64,000 nt of DNA from SAR324 cluster bacterium JCVI-SC AAA005. Lineage in GTDB: Bacteria; SAR324; NAC60-12. Positions 55,278 to 64,000 of the stretch are shown here, piece after piece (within the stretch, counting starts at the first letter, position 1; every line of letters begins with the position of its first letter). The notes beneath the pieces were generated by a model. The model had not been told where the DNA came from and did no database searches. It saw only the letters and a program-made list of their open reading frames with translations. The position numbers were made by a program, and so were the translations under genes. Where the stretch lies: contig AGAU01000059.1 in NCBI GenBank assembly GCA_000224765.2, positions 1 to 64,000 of the forward strand, read 5' to 3'.

Positions 55278-56253
55278 CCCCGCTCAGATAATATTGAGAT
55301 TCCTTAGGAATGTTTTCGCCCATAAATGGCCTGAGAACACCAAAACGAACCTGAAACGGTACTGGCAGTGGCTCACGTTCCAATTGATTTAAATTCCCGT
55401 AACCAAGTTCAAAATTCCATTGATAGAGGCGCCGAGTGCTCCCATTTTCAGAACCAAGAGTATCTGGTGCTTGAATAAACCAAGAAAATTCCGCACCAAG
55501 CATATAATTTTCGACCTCTAGAATCCAACCATATCGTATGTCAAATGAGTTGCCGGGTTTGTAGCTGACTTTCTCACCAGCTAAATTTTCACGCTTACCC
55601 TTTAGTTGATTAAGCCCTTCAACCGAAGTGATTTGTAGTACACCCTCTGATTGAGGAGGATACCATTGGGATTGTAATTTAAGTCCTAAATCAAATTGAC
55701 CATCACCAATGGCCACAGGCTTAAAACCTCTAGCCTTTCCAGTTACTCCAGTCGGGAAAACCAATTTGGGGGTAAGGGTCCATAGCCAGCGATAACTCGA
55801 GGAGAGGTTGTAACGCATCCAGAGTGCTACATCTCCGAGACCAGCTTGTGAATCACTTGCGACGTTTTTTTCCACAGATTGAAGCTCAGCAGTTTTATTG
55901 ACACCAGAGAAAGTAAGTGAGGTGCTTTGTTTCTTCTGCTTCCACGGAATGGTAGCACCAAGGGCCGACGTTTCTGTCCATCCATAAATGAAACTAACCT
56001 TGAGCAAATGTTCAGATTGAGTGATCTCTCCTGAGAATTCATTAGAATATTTTCCTAGTACCATTTCCTTTAGAGATGCGTCTTTTCCACCAGAACCCCA
56101 TATTTCTGAATATTCTGGCTGATACTGATATTGAATTTTTGCTTCGATGACTTGAGGGGGTAGTGGTTGTTCAACTTCAATTGCTAGCAGAGTATGATTA
56201 GTGGTAGCCCCAAAAATCAGGATGATAGAAACGTATCGTAATATTGGATTCAT
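55264..56253 (-). CDS. predicted outer-membrane beta-barrel protein
   Basis: A 329-residue secreted protein: an N-terminal signal segment (MNPILRYVSIILIFGATTNHTLLA) followed by alternating beta strands, for example SEHLLKVSFIYGWTETSALGA and WLWTLTPKLVFPTGVTGKAR. It ends in YYLSGDVYF, with the C-terminal Phe typical of barrels. The layout resembles uncharacterised transporter/MetA-pathway-type porins, recognised only loosely. The stop overlaps the start of the downstream small lipoprotein. Confidence 0.7.
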   Translation of the reverse strand: MNPILRYVSIILIFGATTNHTLLAIEVEQPLPPQVIEAKIQYQYQPEYSEIWGSGGKDASLKEMVLGKYSNEFSGEITQSEHLLKVSFIYGWTETSALGATIPWKQKKQSTSLTFSGVNKTAELQSVEKNVASDSQAGLGDVALWMRYNLSSSYRWLWTLTPKLVFPTGVTGKARGFKPVAIGDGQFDLGLKLQSQWYPPQSEGVLQITSVEGLNQLKGKRENLAGEKVSYKPGNSFDIRYGWILEVENYMLGAEFSWFIQAPDTLGSENGSTRRLYQWNFELGYGNLNQLEREPLPVPFQVRFGVLRPFMGENIPKESQYYLSGDVYF

Positions 56254-56277
56254 TTAAAGAGTGACAACAGTCAGGAT

Positions 56278-56877
56278 CTAGTTATTGGATAAAGAGAGGA
56301 AACCTTCACGAACAAGGACATCAATGATGATCTCAATTGGGTAACCTACAACGTTATTGTGTGAACCTTCAATTCGCTCGACGAGAAGCGTACCCATTCC
56401 TTGGATTGAGTAAGCGCCTGCTTTGTCTAGAGGTTCCCCGGTGGAAACATACCACTCCAACCATTTTTTGGGCAAAGATCTCATCCAAACTCTTGTAGTT
56501 ACATCTCCAATGTAAGTCCAATTGTTCTTTGAATCCATTAGGCAGAAACCAGAATGAACTAAATGATCTCTGCCACTGAGTTGTTCCAAAAGAAAGAGTG
56601 CATCTTCAGGATCATTCGGTTTGCCTAGTACCACTCCATCAAGAACAACATCGGTATCTCCTGACAAGATCAAACTTTCAGGGAAATTGCCCTGAGTCAC
56701 TTCTGCTTTCTCCATTGCCATTCTTCGAACATATTCGATTGGATTTTCTCCAGATTTACGCACTTCTTTAATATCTGGTGGAAAACTGGTGAACTGAAGG
56801 CCGAAATTCTTTAAGAAACTTTTTCGACGTGGTGAAGAGGAGGCAAGTGTGATAGGCCTATGTTGTTGTATATTCAT
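56278..56877 (-). CDS. maf: Maf-like nucleotide pyrophosphatase
   Basis: A Maf protein of 199 residues if started at ATG 56877; the frame is open seven codons further. Members hydrolyse non-canonical or canonical nucleoside triphosphates and are linked to septum formation. Motifs are ITLASSSPRRKSFLKNFG at the N-terminus, then SGDTDVVLDGVVLGKPNDPEDA and SGRDHLVHSGFCL. It follows mrdA with one base between, which places it in the cell-shape block. Confidence 0.9.
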   Translation of the reverse strand: MNIQQHRPITLASSSPRRKSFLKNFGLQFTSFPPDIKEVRKSGENPIEYVRRMAMEKAEVTQGNFPESLILSGDTDVVLDGVVLGKPNDPEDALFLLEQLSGRDHLVHSGFCLMDSKNNWTYIGDVTTRVWMRSLPKKWLEWYVSTGEPLDKAGAYSIQGMGTLLVERIEGSHNNVVGYPIEIIIDVLVREGFLSLSNN

Positions 56878-56878
56878 C

Positions 56879-58753
56879 CTATGGCTGGTCAAAGGCATTA
56901 TTTAGTTGCCATGAAAATGGTACTGTTTGATCATTAAATGAACTGGCTACGCTTTGACCGTATCGATGTTCATGATAAAACTCCATAATCTTACGGGCTA
57001 CAGGTGCAGCAGCTTTACCTCCACCTTGACCATGCTCAACCAAGACAAGTACAGAAATTTCTGGGGCTTCCGCAGGAGCAAAGCCTGCAAACCAAGCATG
57101 ATTTTGGTATTTTCGAAGATTTTTTTCTTCTTCGGTGAGATTTTTACGAGTTTCATGGCTGATAATCTGTGCTGTACCTGTTTTACCTGCGACAGTGAAG
57201 CCATCTATTCGAGCGATATTAGCAGTCCCACCATTGGGATCATTTACCACAGCGACCATGCCCTGAAGCAGAGGGGGAACGATTCGCTGGTCTAAAATTG
57301 GTTGGCTAGGAGAGTCAGCCTGATCTCGCAATAGCTTGGGTGGGTGCCATACACCCCCCGATGCAATCAAATTGACAAAATTTGCTAATTGTATGGGAGT
57401 GACACTCACGAATCCCTGGCCGATAGCTACGGAGGGAGTTTCACCTGGATACCATCGATCATTAAGGGTCGCTTTTTTCCATTCCGAGTCAGGAATCAAT
57501 CCTGTTTTTTCACTAGCGAACCCCAAATCTAATTTTTCACCAAACATCATCAGCTTGGCGAAATGAGCTAACTTATCCACACCCATTTCCATCGCCAATT
57601 GGTAAAAATAAATATTACAAGATCCTCTAATGGCTTCAATTAAGTCGACTGCGCCATGACCCCCTGACTTCCAACACTTAAAGGGAGTTTTCCTACCTTT
57701 AACGTAGAAATAGCCATTGCAGGTTTCCCGATGGGTAGGATCAATCAATTGTTGGTCCAATGCAGCGTAGGCAGTTACTAATTTAAAGATGGAGCCAGGT
57801 GGGTAGGACCCCTGAACAATTTTGTTTTCCAAGGGGCGATCTTCATCATTAAGTAATTCACTCCACAAATTTGGGTCAATACCGTTTACAAACCAGTTGG
57901 GATCGTATGAGGGAAAACTAGCCATTGCTAGAATTTCACCACTATCTGGTTGCATGACAAGAACAGCTCCGGTTTGATTATCCATTGCGGATTCAACTAC
58001 TTTTTGTAACTCAAGATCAATGGTTAATTGTATTGTATTTCCAGGCACAGAGGCAATAGTAGGTGGAATAGTCCTTAACTCTCTGCCGATGTGGTCAACC
58101 TCAACTTGTCTTCCACCATCAAGCCCAGTCAAAAAATCATTTAGAGTCATTTCTAGTCCAGCCTTCCCATCAATACTCCTAGAGCGCTTTTGATTCTTAG
58201 GCAATTCCTCTGTTCGTTTATTTGTTGCTCCGACATACCCCAAGACATGAGCAGCAATTTTGCCATGAGGGTAGTACCGTGCTGCCTGTATTTCTACAGT
58301 TACTCCAGGAAAACTTTCAGAGTAAGTTTGCAAGAAGGCCGCTTGATCTGTGGAAAGGTCAGATTTTAATCGAATTGATTTGAAAGGGGATCTACTAGCA
58401 TATTGGGATTTTTCCTTCAGTTCAGATAGTGACCACTGAAAGCTTTCTGAAAGCTTGCTTAGAGTTAGGAGGGGTTTCGGGGCATCTTCCCAAACCATTT
58501 GAAGATGGTAAGCAGGACGGTTCTCAGCTAGAATCTGACCATTCCGATCAAGAATTCGTCCCCGTAAACCTGGTTCGGGCCGAAGCCGGATTCGATTGCC
58601 TTCAGCGTAACTCTGGTATTCTTCATGTTCAATGACCTGCAAATACCAAAGACGACTCCCCAAAAAAGAAAATACAAAAGCGATAGCCAGTGCAATACAG
58701 ATGACGCGATTTCGGAAAAGGTCTTGCTCTGATAAAATTTTTGTCTGATTCAT
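56879..58753 (-). CDS. mrdA: penicillin-binding protein 2 (elongasome transpeptidase)
   Basis: A 624-residue class B PBP for lateral-wall peptidoglycan synthesis. The ATG at 58753 is chosen because it overlaps the mreD stop by one base (TGATG); the frame is open a further 92 codons, but these lie inside mreD. An N-terminal membrane anchor (VICIALAIAFVFSFLGSRLWYLQ) precedes the dimerisation domain. The transpeptidase has SxxK in PPGSIFKLVTAYAA, SxN in RGSCNIYFYQ and KTG in VAGKTGTAQI. All three are intact. Confidence 0.95.
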   Translation of the reverse strand: MNQTKILSEQDLFRNRVICIALAIAFVFSFLGSRLWYLQVIEHEEYQSYAEGNRIRLRPEPGLRGRILDRNGQILAENRPAYHLQMVWEDAPKPLLTLSKLSESFQWSLSELKEKSQYASRSPFKSIRLKSDLSTDQAAFLQTYSESFPGVTVEIQAARYYPHGKIAAHVLGYVGATNKRTEELPKNQKRSRSIDGKAGLEMTLNDFLTGLDGGRQVEVDHIGRELRTIPPTIASVPGNTIQLTIDLELQKVVESAMDNQTGAVLVMQPDSGEILAMASFPSYDPNWFVNGIDPNLWSELLNDEDRPLENKIVQGSYPPGSIFKLVTAYAALDQQLIDPTHRETCNGYFYVKGRKTPFKCWKSGGHGAVDLIEAIRGSCNIYFYQLAMEMGVDKLAHFAKLMMFGEKLDLGFASEKTGLIPDSEWKKATLNDRWYPGETPSVAIGQGFVSVTPIQLANFVNLIASGGVWHPPKLLRDQADSPSQPILDQRIVPPLLQGMVAVVNDPNGGTANIARIDGFTVAGKTGTAQIISHETRKNLTEEEKNLRKYQNHAWFAGFAPAEAPEISVLVLVEHGQGGGKAAAPVARKIMEFYHEHRYGQSVASSFNDQTVPFSWQLNNAFDQP

Positions 58754-59238
58754 CAGAAATGCTTCCTCAATGGAAAACGGGGTGTCCAAATCAATTTTGA
58801 CCCAAGAAAAAGAGTCGCCAGCAGACCGTGTACCAGTATACTGATGGTCACTAAGTACAGAAGAATTTTCAAGGTGCCCTCCAGGAACAGCCAGGTTTGT
58901 AAAGCAACGTTGAAAACCTCTTGGATTGCAAATGTTGAAATGAGAATAAGAAGAAAATATCCATCGGAGATCCACTGTTTTTTTTGAATAATCCAATGCA
59001 TAATGGCGAGGGAAAGCAAATAAGAACAACCGTCGAGGCCCAGCAATCCATGGCCAAGTGAATCCTTAAAAATTCCTCCTAACCATCCCCAAAAAACTGC
59101 ACTTTGAAAATTTGCTTTAATCAGAAATGCCATTCCGAGCCAAACTAGCCTTACAGGAAATGGCCAGGGCTCGGTGATCATTCCTCCAAGAATGACCTCG
59201 ACACCAAAGAGGATAATAAAAACTAGTCCTGGGAACAT
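58753..59238 (-). CDS. mreD: rod-shape determining protein MreD
   Basis: A 161-residue integral membrane protein with five or so hydrophobic segments, typical of MreD. I start it at ATG 59238, two bases after the mreC stop, rather than the longer frame to 59280. Sequence identity in this family is low, and the call rests on size, membrane pattern (FPGLVFIILFGVEVILGG, FWGWLGGIFKDSLGHGLLG) and the mreC-mreD-mrdA order. Confidence 0.88.
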   Translation of the reverse strand: MFPGLVFIILFGVEVILGGMITEPWPFPVRLVWLGMAFLIKANFQSAVFWGWLGGIFKDSLGHGLLGLDGCSYLLSLAIMHWIIQKKQWISDGYFLLILISTFAIQEVFNVALQTWLFLEGTLKILLYLVTISILVHGLLATLFLGSKLIWTPRFPLRKHF

Positions 59239-59239
59239 A

Positions 59240-60088
59240 TCATTCTTGGGGCTGATCAGGCTCAAACAAACCCAACTCAAGTGGGAGAATCCCCACTGAT
59301 TCTACCCTGTTGAATTCAACACCTGGTTCAAGGACTGCAGTTTGAAAAAGTTGGTTTTCTGATTGAACAATTTTCTTTATTTCTCCCACAAGCAAACCCT
59401 TGGGAAATAATTGACTTAAGCCACTGGTAATAATGCGATCCCCAATTTTCAATTCATCTCCTACTAATACCTGCCTTAGTTCAATACCACTGCCAGTACC
59501 AACCACAATCCCTCTACTCCTGTTTCGTTGCACTAAAACAGGAAACCGGCTGCGTTGATCCAGAATGATTTGAATGGTAGATTGTTTAGAAGAAATATTT
59601 TGCACCCTGCCCACCAAGCCCTCTGCGACGACAGCAGGTTGCCTTACTTTTATGCCATCTTGCGCGCCAAGATTTAGCCACCAAACTCTAGTCAGTGGAT
59701 CTGTGCTTATTCCTAAAATATCTCCAAAGATAACTGGCTTTGGATAGCTATTTACCCAATTTAATTGAGTAGATTTGGAAACGCTACGTGCAACTATCTC
59801 ATGGAGTGCGCTCGCATCATTGGTGAGATGCAATATCTGCTTTTTCAAAGCCTGGTTTTCTTTTTTGAGTTCTTCAAGCCTAGTAAAATATGCTTGAAGT
59901 CCTTGAAAACGTTTTGAAAACCAATTAATGCTTTTTTGAAAGGGGCTTGCAATGAGGTGGGCTGCCTCCCTAATTGATGAGGCTTCTGAAGTATCTGTAC
60001 TTTGGTAGGATTGATATAAAAGGATTGCTGAAGAAAGGATGACTATCCCTAAGAGAAGTCCCCATAAATTTCTATGCAACCAGCGCAT
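59240..60088 (-). CDS. mreC: rod-shape determining protein MreC
   Basis: A 282-residue periplasmic scaffold with one N-terminal membrane helix (LWGLLLGIVILSSAILLY) and a coiled coil about 65-95 (RLEELKKENQALKKQILHL). Beta domains follow (GVNWGAQDGIKVRQPAVVAEGLVGRV-like region and RNRSRGIVVGTGSGIELRQV). It organises PBP2 and RodA with MreB; mreB itself is not in the window. It follows the homoserine dehydrogenase gene by 8 bp. Confidence 0.93.
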   Translation of the reverse strand: MRWLHRNLWGLLLGIVILSSAILLYQSYQSTDTSEASSIREAAHLIASPFQKSINWFSKRFQGLQAYFTRLEELKKENQALKKQILHLTNDASALHEIVARSVSKSTQLNWVNSYPKPVIFGDILGISTDPLTRVWWLNLGAQDGIKVRQPAVVAEGLVGRVQNISSKQSTIQIILDQRSRFPVLVQRNRSRGIVVGTGSGIELRQVLVGDELKIGDRIITSGLSQLFPKGLLVGEIKKIVQSENQLFQTAVLEPGVEFNRVESVGILPLELGLFEPDQPQE

Positions 60089-60096
60089 CTGAAATC

Positions 60097-61407
60097 CTAA
60101 GCGATTTCACGTAGGACGGAAACTGGTTGCAGCAAAAAATCCGCTTTATTGATTTTTTCAAGAGCTTTTCTCAAAAGCGCCTCTTGGCAAGCTTCCAATG
60201 TGATGGTGAATATGACAGGATGAGATCCATTTTTTTGGTGGTACTGCGGCAACTGCTCAAGGGCATAAATGTTTATTTCATGCTCCGCAAGAACTTTACC
60301 TATTTGAGCAACAATTCCTGGTTTGTCTTTTACAGTAATCCTAAGAGTGTGCCGGAATATGTACTCTTCAAATGGCTGCAGTCTGTATTGCTTTACTAAG
60401 CGGTGACTATAAAGTCTGAATCCTCTGGAAATTTTCTCTAGATCGGCAACCAATGCGGAAGCTGTAGGCAAACTCCCTGCTCCCTTACCAACCATTGAGA
60501 TTTCCTCACTAAATCTCCCTTGAATTGATACAGTATTGGTTGAACCACCTATCTCAGCCACAGCATCACCTCTAGGAATCATCAACGGAAGGACGAAAGC
60601 CTGAAGATTTTGAGCTTCTCGTCTTAGATACCCGATTAGTTTAATGCGCCGATCCATCCTTGAAGCATATACAAAATCTTCAGGTTCCAGATGTTCAATA
60701 CCTTCAAGGGTAATTTGTTCTGGTGCCAGCCAAATACCTGTTATAAGATACGTGAGGATCACTAATTTGTAGCGAGCATCGTATCCAGCGATATCATTAG
60801 TCGGATCAGCTTCAGCAAACCCTAAATCCTGAGCTTGCCTCAAAGCAATTTCAAAAGATAGTTGCTTCTGTTCCATTTCGGTTAATATATAATTAGAAGT
60901 TCCATTAAATATACCGCTGACTTTCTCAATATCATCAACATGAAAGTAATCTTGTAGTAATCTGACTACAGGGATTGCTCCTGTAACACTTGCCTCAAAA
61001 AGAAGTTGTCTCCCGTATTTTTCAGCTATTGCGAGTAACTCTTCCCCATGCACTGCCATTAGATCTTTGTTGGCTGTAACTACATCTTTTCCTGACTCAA
61101 GAACCTTTCTAATTAGCTCGCGAGCGAATGTTTGCCCTCCAACTGTTTCTACAATTACTTGAATCGTAGGATCTGTGAGCAAGTCTTCAATTGAATAATA
61201 AAGTAAACTTTGATCTCGCTGCACCCAATCTGCAAGGTTCGGATTTTCTTGGTTTCTCTCTAAAATTCCTGCCAACTGAACAGCATTGTTATTCTCTTTT
61301 CCATGTTGCCAAAGGATTTCTGCAACTCCCCTTCCGACAGTGCCTAAGCCAACTATCGCTACCCGACATAGATAAGAGTCATGTTGTGATTCAGATAAAC
61401 TTGACAT
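60097..61407 (-). CDS. hom: homoserine dehydrogenase
   Basis: Reduces aspartate semialdehyde to homoserine for threonine and methionine synthesis. The 436-residue protein has the NAD(P) motif VAIVGLGTVGRGVAEIL (17-33) and TANKDLMAVHG. The GIFNGTSNYILTEM and GFAEADPTNDIAGYDARYK (catalytic Lys/Asp) segments follow. A C-terminal ACT domain (ITVKDKPGIVAQIGKVLAEHEI) implies feedback control, usually by threonine. It starts two bases after the oxidoreductase stop. Confidence 0.95.
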   Translation of the reverse strand: MSSLSESQHDSYLCRVAIVGLGTVGRGVAEILWQHGKENNNAVQLAGILERNQENPNLADWVQRDQSLLYYSIEDLLTDPTIQVIVETVGGQTFARELIRKVLESGKDVVTANKDLMAVHGEELLAIAEKYGRQLLFEASVTGAIPVVRLLQDYFHVDDIEKVSGIFNGTSNYILTEMEQKQLSFEIALRQAQDLGFAEADPTNDIAGYDARYKLVILTYLITGIWLAPEQITLEGIEHLEPEDFVYASRMDRRIKLIGYLRREAQNLQAFVLPLMIPRGDAVAEIGGSTNTVSIQGRFSEEISMVGKGAGSLPTASALVADLEKISRGFRLYSHRLVKQYRLQPFEEYIFRHTLRITVKDKPGIVAQIGKVLAEHEINIYALEQLPQYHQKNGSHPVIFTITLEACQEALLRKALEKINKADFLLQPVSVLREIA

Positions 61408-61409
61408 GA

Positions 61410-62390
61410 TTACTTCTCCTGATCCGCTACTTTTTTCTTCAGAAAGTTAAACCAATTTGGACGAGCCAAAAGTGTCTTTTCGAGAACGTACCACTGCACT
61501 TTGTCGATGTTTAGTACCTCCAAGAGCACTTGTGGTGACTTGATGTTACCATCCGCTACGAGAGGCCGCTCTGTGTTTAGTCCAATCAATTCTAATAAAG
61601 ATTCCTCAGAATCAAAGCATCGATTCATTACATGCACCGCAAATGGGTGAAAAATATCAACCCCACTTTTCTCAAGGAGTTCAAGTGTTTCATGGAGATC
61701 AGTGATTGAAAATCCATCCTCCATCTTATCAAAAATGGAAAAGTAATAACTGATGGGTATCGAAACACTTTTCCGATCACGGATTGCTTGGATGATTTGG
61801 CAAGTCAGCCGTAATCGGTTTTCGATTGTTTCTGATCCATAATCGTCGTCTCGATTATTGAACCGGACAGAAAAGCATTGATCTAGGAGCAGTTGGTCTC
61901 CCCCATTAATTTCAATAAAATCAAATCCAACTTCTTGAGCTCTTTCTGCAGCATGGACAAAATGAAGGATGATTTCTTCAATATCTCCCTCGTCAAAATC
62001 TCTGCTGAGGTCGAAGTCACGGCCAAAATTGTACAAAGATGGCCCCACAGGATTTTCCCCACAAACTTCTTCTGAGGTTCTTGCGCCTGCATGAGAAAGC
62101 TTGATCCCAATACATGCTCCCTCTTTTTTGATGGCTTTGACTAGTTTTTCTAAGCCCTCTAAGTGCTCTTCTTCGGAAATACCTAATTGACCAGTTGCCA
62201 TCTTCCCTTGACGGGCAACAAAAGCGGATTCTGTAAGCATGGTGCCAACGCCTTGCTTTGCAAGGGCTGAGTAGTGACGAACCATTTCACCACCAACAAT
62301 GCCGCGGTGGTTTGCAAGGTTCTCTTTTGTTGGTGGAGCAAGAATTTGATTGCGGAATTTGATTCCGAAAGATTCAAAGGGGGTAAACAT
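61410..62390 (-). CDS. Old Yellow Enzyme-family NADH:flavin oxidoreductase
   Basis: A single-domain FMN-dependent enoate/enal reductase-like protein of 326 residues. The FMN-binding N-terminus is RNQILAPPTKENLAN. The active-site motif is IGIKLSHAGARTSEE (HAGAR), and the downstream RFNNRDDDYGSE resembles the RxDxYGG motif. The 2,4-dienoyl-CoA reductase extension is absent. Substrate is unknown. It sits between hisE and hom; the tight spacing is probably incidental. Confidence 0.85.
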   Translation of the reverse strand: MFTPFESFGIKFRNQILAPPTKENLANHRGIVGGEMVRHYSALAKQGVGTMLTESAFVARQGKMATGQLGISEEEHLEGLEKLVKAIKKEGACIGIKLSHAGARTSEEVCGENPVGPSLYNFGRDFDLSRDFDEGDIEEIILHFVHAAERAQEVGFDFIEINGGDQLLLDQCFSVRFNNRDDDYGSETIENRLRLTCQIIQAIRDRKSVSIPISYYFSIFDKMEDGFSITDLHETLELLEKSGVDIFHPFAVHVMNRCFDSEESLLELIGLNTERPLVADGNIKSPQVLLEVLNIDKVQWYVLEKTLLARPNWFNFLKKKVADQEK

Positions 62391-62429
62391 AAGTCTTAAT
62401 TTGGGAGGAAAAAGAGAAAATTATCAGGA

Positions 62430-62738
62430 TTAGTTGCGAGAAGCTTTCTCTTCAATACCTGATTGGCCGAAGCGACTCAAAAATTCATTATCAATATCTA
62501 GTAAGGATATTTCTTTTTCGGCCATCAAGACAAGGCAATGAAACCAGAGGTCAGTCAATTCATGCACCAATGCAGCACGGTCATTCCCTTTAACTGCCAA
62601 AATTACTTCGGTAGCTTCTTCAGCAATTTTCTTCAGAATTCTATCTTCTCCCTTTTGAACGAGGGATGCTACATAGGAAGAATTAGTGTCACCTGATGCA
62701 ATTCTTTGATGAATAGTTTCTAAAACCTGACTGAGCAT
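62430..62738 (-). CDS. hisE: phosphoribosyl-ATP pyrophosphatase
   Basis: HisE, second step of histidine biosynthesis; hydrolyses PR-ATP to PR-AMP. The protein of about 102 residues starts at ATG 62738, two codons inside the open frame that begins with TTG at 62744. Family motifs are visible: SSYVASLVQKGEDRILKKIAEEATEVILAVKG with metal-binding Glu residues, then LVHELTDLWFHCLVLMA. The other his genes are not in the window. It follows the NtrC-like gene almost directly. Confidence 0.93.
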   Translation of the reverse strand: MLSQVLETIHQRIASGDTNSSYVASLVQKGEDRILKKIAEEATEVILAVKGNDRAALVHELTDLWFHCLVLMAEKEISLLDIDNEFLSRFGQSGIEEKASRN

Positions 62739-62744
62739 TTTCAA

Positions 62745-64000
62745 TTATGGGCTTTTCGAGGAACTGAATCGCCGGACCTGCAAAATCTCAATTTTTTTAC
62801 GAAGAGTGTTTCTATTAATACCCAGAATACGGGCAGCCCTCTGCTGGTTCCACCGGGTTTCGTCTAACAACAATTGTAACAAGGGTCTTTCAATCTGATG
62901 CAGAACAGCGTCCATTAAATCCTCTCTTTGCTGTTGAACAAATTCAGGGATTATCATACTTAGCTTTTTAAAAGCCAATTCTTCCAATGTTTCTTCAAAT
63001 TCTGGGAGTGGGGCTTGTTTAAGCAGATTATGCGGAAGAGCATCTTTGGTAATGACTTCACCAACGTTGGTAATCATTAAACTTTTAACTATATTTTCTA
63101 ATTCTCTGATATTTCCTGGCCAAGTATATTTTTGAAGAATCTCCATCGTCTCCTCCGTAATGCTCTTGCGCCCTACTGCTAGTTCTTGGCGACCTTTTTT
63201 CAGAAAATGTTCTACAAGCAGAGGGATGTCATCACGATGTTCCCTAAGCGAGGGGACATCAATTGGAAAAACGCTTAATCGGTAGAAAAGATCTGCGCGG
63301 AATTCATGTTCCGCAATCATTTTTTGTAATTGCCGGTGTGTAGCCGCAATAACTCGCATTGATGCAGGAATCAATTCGCTACCTCCAACCCGCTCGAATT
63401 GTCTCTCCTGTAGAACTCTCAAAAGCTTTGCTTGAAGTTTTAAAGGCATATCGCCAATTTCATCCAGAAAAAGAGTTCCTCGACCTACAATTTCCAACTT
63501 TCCACGTTTACGTTCAACAGCCCCTGTGAAAGCCCCCTTTTCATGACCAAATAATTCAGATTCTAATAATTCCCCTGGGATTGCTGCGCAATTAATTGCA
63601 ATGAATGCCGCTTCTGCACGATCAGAATGTGCATGAATGGAACGTGCAATCAATTCTTTGCCCGTACCACTCTCTCCCAATATCAGTACGGTAAGATGGG
63701 TTGCGGCTACTCTACCAATCGACTTGAAGATGTCGCGCATTTGACGACTCCTTCCGATTAGTAATTCTTGTTCTTCACGGTGGGTTAATTGGAGTTGGCT
63801 TTGGCGATCGTCTCTGTTGCCTCTAAGAAGATGTTGGCATCTTTCAAGAATTTCCTCTACTTCATTGATATCAAATGGTTTCGTAATGTACTCAAAAGCC
63901 CCTCTCTTCATAGCTTCTACCGTGTTGAACATCGTGTTCTTACCGGTCATCACCGTGATCAATAAGGAAGGGAATCGCTTCGAAATTTCTTCCGTGAAAG
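62745..64000 (-). CDS. NtrC-family sigma-54-dependent response regulator, partial
   Basis: The gene runs off the right edge: the frame is open through base 64000, so the N-terminal half of the receiver is missing. Visible are the receiver end (PSLLITVMTGKN, AFEYITKPF), then the AAA+ domain with GESGTGKELIA (Walker A), HEKGAFTGAVERKRGK (GAFTGA, contacts sigma-54) and FLDEIGDMP. A C-terminal Fis-type HTH has QQRAARILGINRNTLRKKIE. It should activate sigma-54 promoters; its target genes are unknown. The partner kinase is outside the window. Confidence 0.92.
   Translation of the reverse strand, partial: FTEEISKRFPSLLITVMTGKNTMFNTVEAMKRGAFEYITKPFDINEVEEILERCQHLLRGNRDDRQSQLQLTHREEQELLIGRSRQMRDIFKSIGRVAATHLTVLILGESGTGKELIARSIHAHSDRAEAAFIAINCAAIPGELLESELFGHEKGAFTGAVERKRGKLEIVGRGTLFLDEIGDMPLKLQAKLLRVLQERQFERVGGSELIPASMRVIAATHRQLQKMIAEHEFRADLFYRLSVFPIDVPSLREHRDDIPLLVEHFLKKGRQELAVGRKSITEETMEILQKYTWPGNIRELENIVKSLMITNVGEVITKDALPHNLLKQAPLPEFEETLEELAFKKLSMIIPEFVQQQREDLMDAVLHQIERPLLQLLLDETRWNQQRAARILGINRNTLRKKIEILQVRRFSSSKSP

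Noticed and set aside
1..64000. CRISPR arrays, tRNA or rRNA genes, insertion sequences and integrases
   Set aside because: I looked for spaced direct repeats, tRNA-like T-loops and transposase motifs by eye and found none that I could support; a tRNAscan/CRISPR search would be needed to be certain.

Overview
The window looks like a chromosomal segment of a Gram-negative, probably free-living marine bacterium. It has MreC/MreD/PBP2, lipoproteins and an outer-membrane barrel protein, base composition in the low-to-mid 40s % G+C by eye, a eukaryote-type NADP isocitrate dehydrogenase, SelA, coenzyme F420 genes and sugar-type ABC importers. SAR324 (Lambdaproteobacteria) or another delta-like marine lineage would fit. 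That placement is inference from gene content; there is no rRNA or marker gene here to prove it.

Layout. (1) 1-2465: a truncated phytanoyl-CoA dioxygenase-like gene at the left edge, then decayed sequence with a dead SnoaL/NTF2-like gene and a pentapeptide-repeat scrap. (2) 2466-6166: CofE, a class I aminotransferase and an NADPH:F420 reductase on the minus strand, divergent from a 3-hydroxyisobutyrate-dehydrogenase-like gene. (3) 6200-9050: a gene graveyard with four broken genes (aldo/keto reductase, TIGR04076-like, ectoine-hydroxylase-like dioxygenase, EamA/DMT exporter). (4) 9055-17475: housekeeping minus-strand blocks, rne-selA-rfbD-orf-DUF455 and mnmA-aroK-xseB. (5) 17497-18751: three small unknown genes, two of which overlap head to head through their signal peptides. 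(6) 19036-23467: a TCA block, icd-mdh-sucC-sucD. (7) 23568-30500: a CHAD-domain protein, a ParA ATPase and a giant single-chain acyl-CoA carboxylase in one tight unit. (8) 30779-31018: a scrap resembling DUF1874 (AcrIII-1 type ring nuclease). (9) 31130-48646: a catabolic island. Thirteen co-directional minus-strand genes (HisD-like dehydrogenase, LacI regulator, amidohydrolase, complete CUT1 ABC importer, three SnoaL-like proteins, double cupin, MetE-like protein, SDR) face a second CUT1 importer operon on the plus strand. A perfect 16-bp palindrome lies between them. (10) 48741-56253: patatin, HpnB-like glycosyltransferase, QueG, a sirtuin broken by one amber codon, acetoacetyl-CoA synthetase, a small lipoprotein and an outer-membrane protein. 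(11) 56278-64000: maf, mrdA, mreD, mreC, hom, an Old Yellow Enzyme-like oxidoreductase, hisE and an NtrC-type regulator cut by the right edge.

How the parts work together. The TCA block and the carboxylase serve central carbon and fatty-acid or carboxylation metabolism. The mre/mrd block builds the rod-shaped wall. The 31-49 kb island looks like a LacI-controlled uptake and degradation system for a carbohydrate-like or related polar organic compound. Its combination of enzymes matches no pathway I can name, so it is the best candidate for an undescribed system. The ParA-CHAD pair is a second candidate, possibly for positioning polyphosphate granules. Several genes carry single-base lesions (Sir2 amber, two frameshifts in the second importer), which could be recent gene loss or assembly error.
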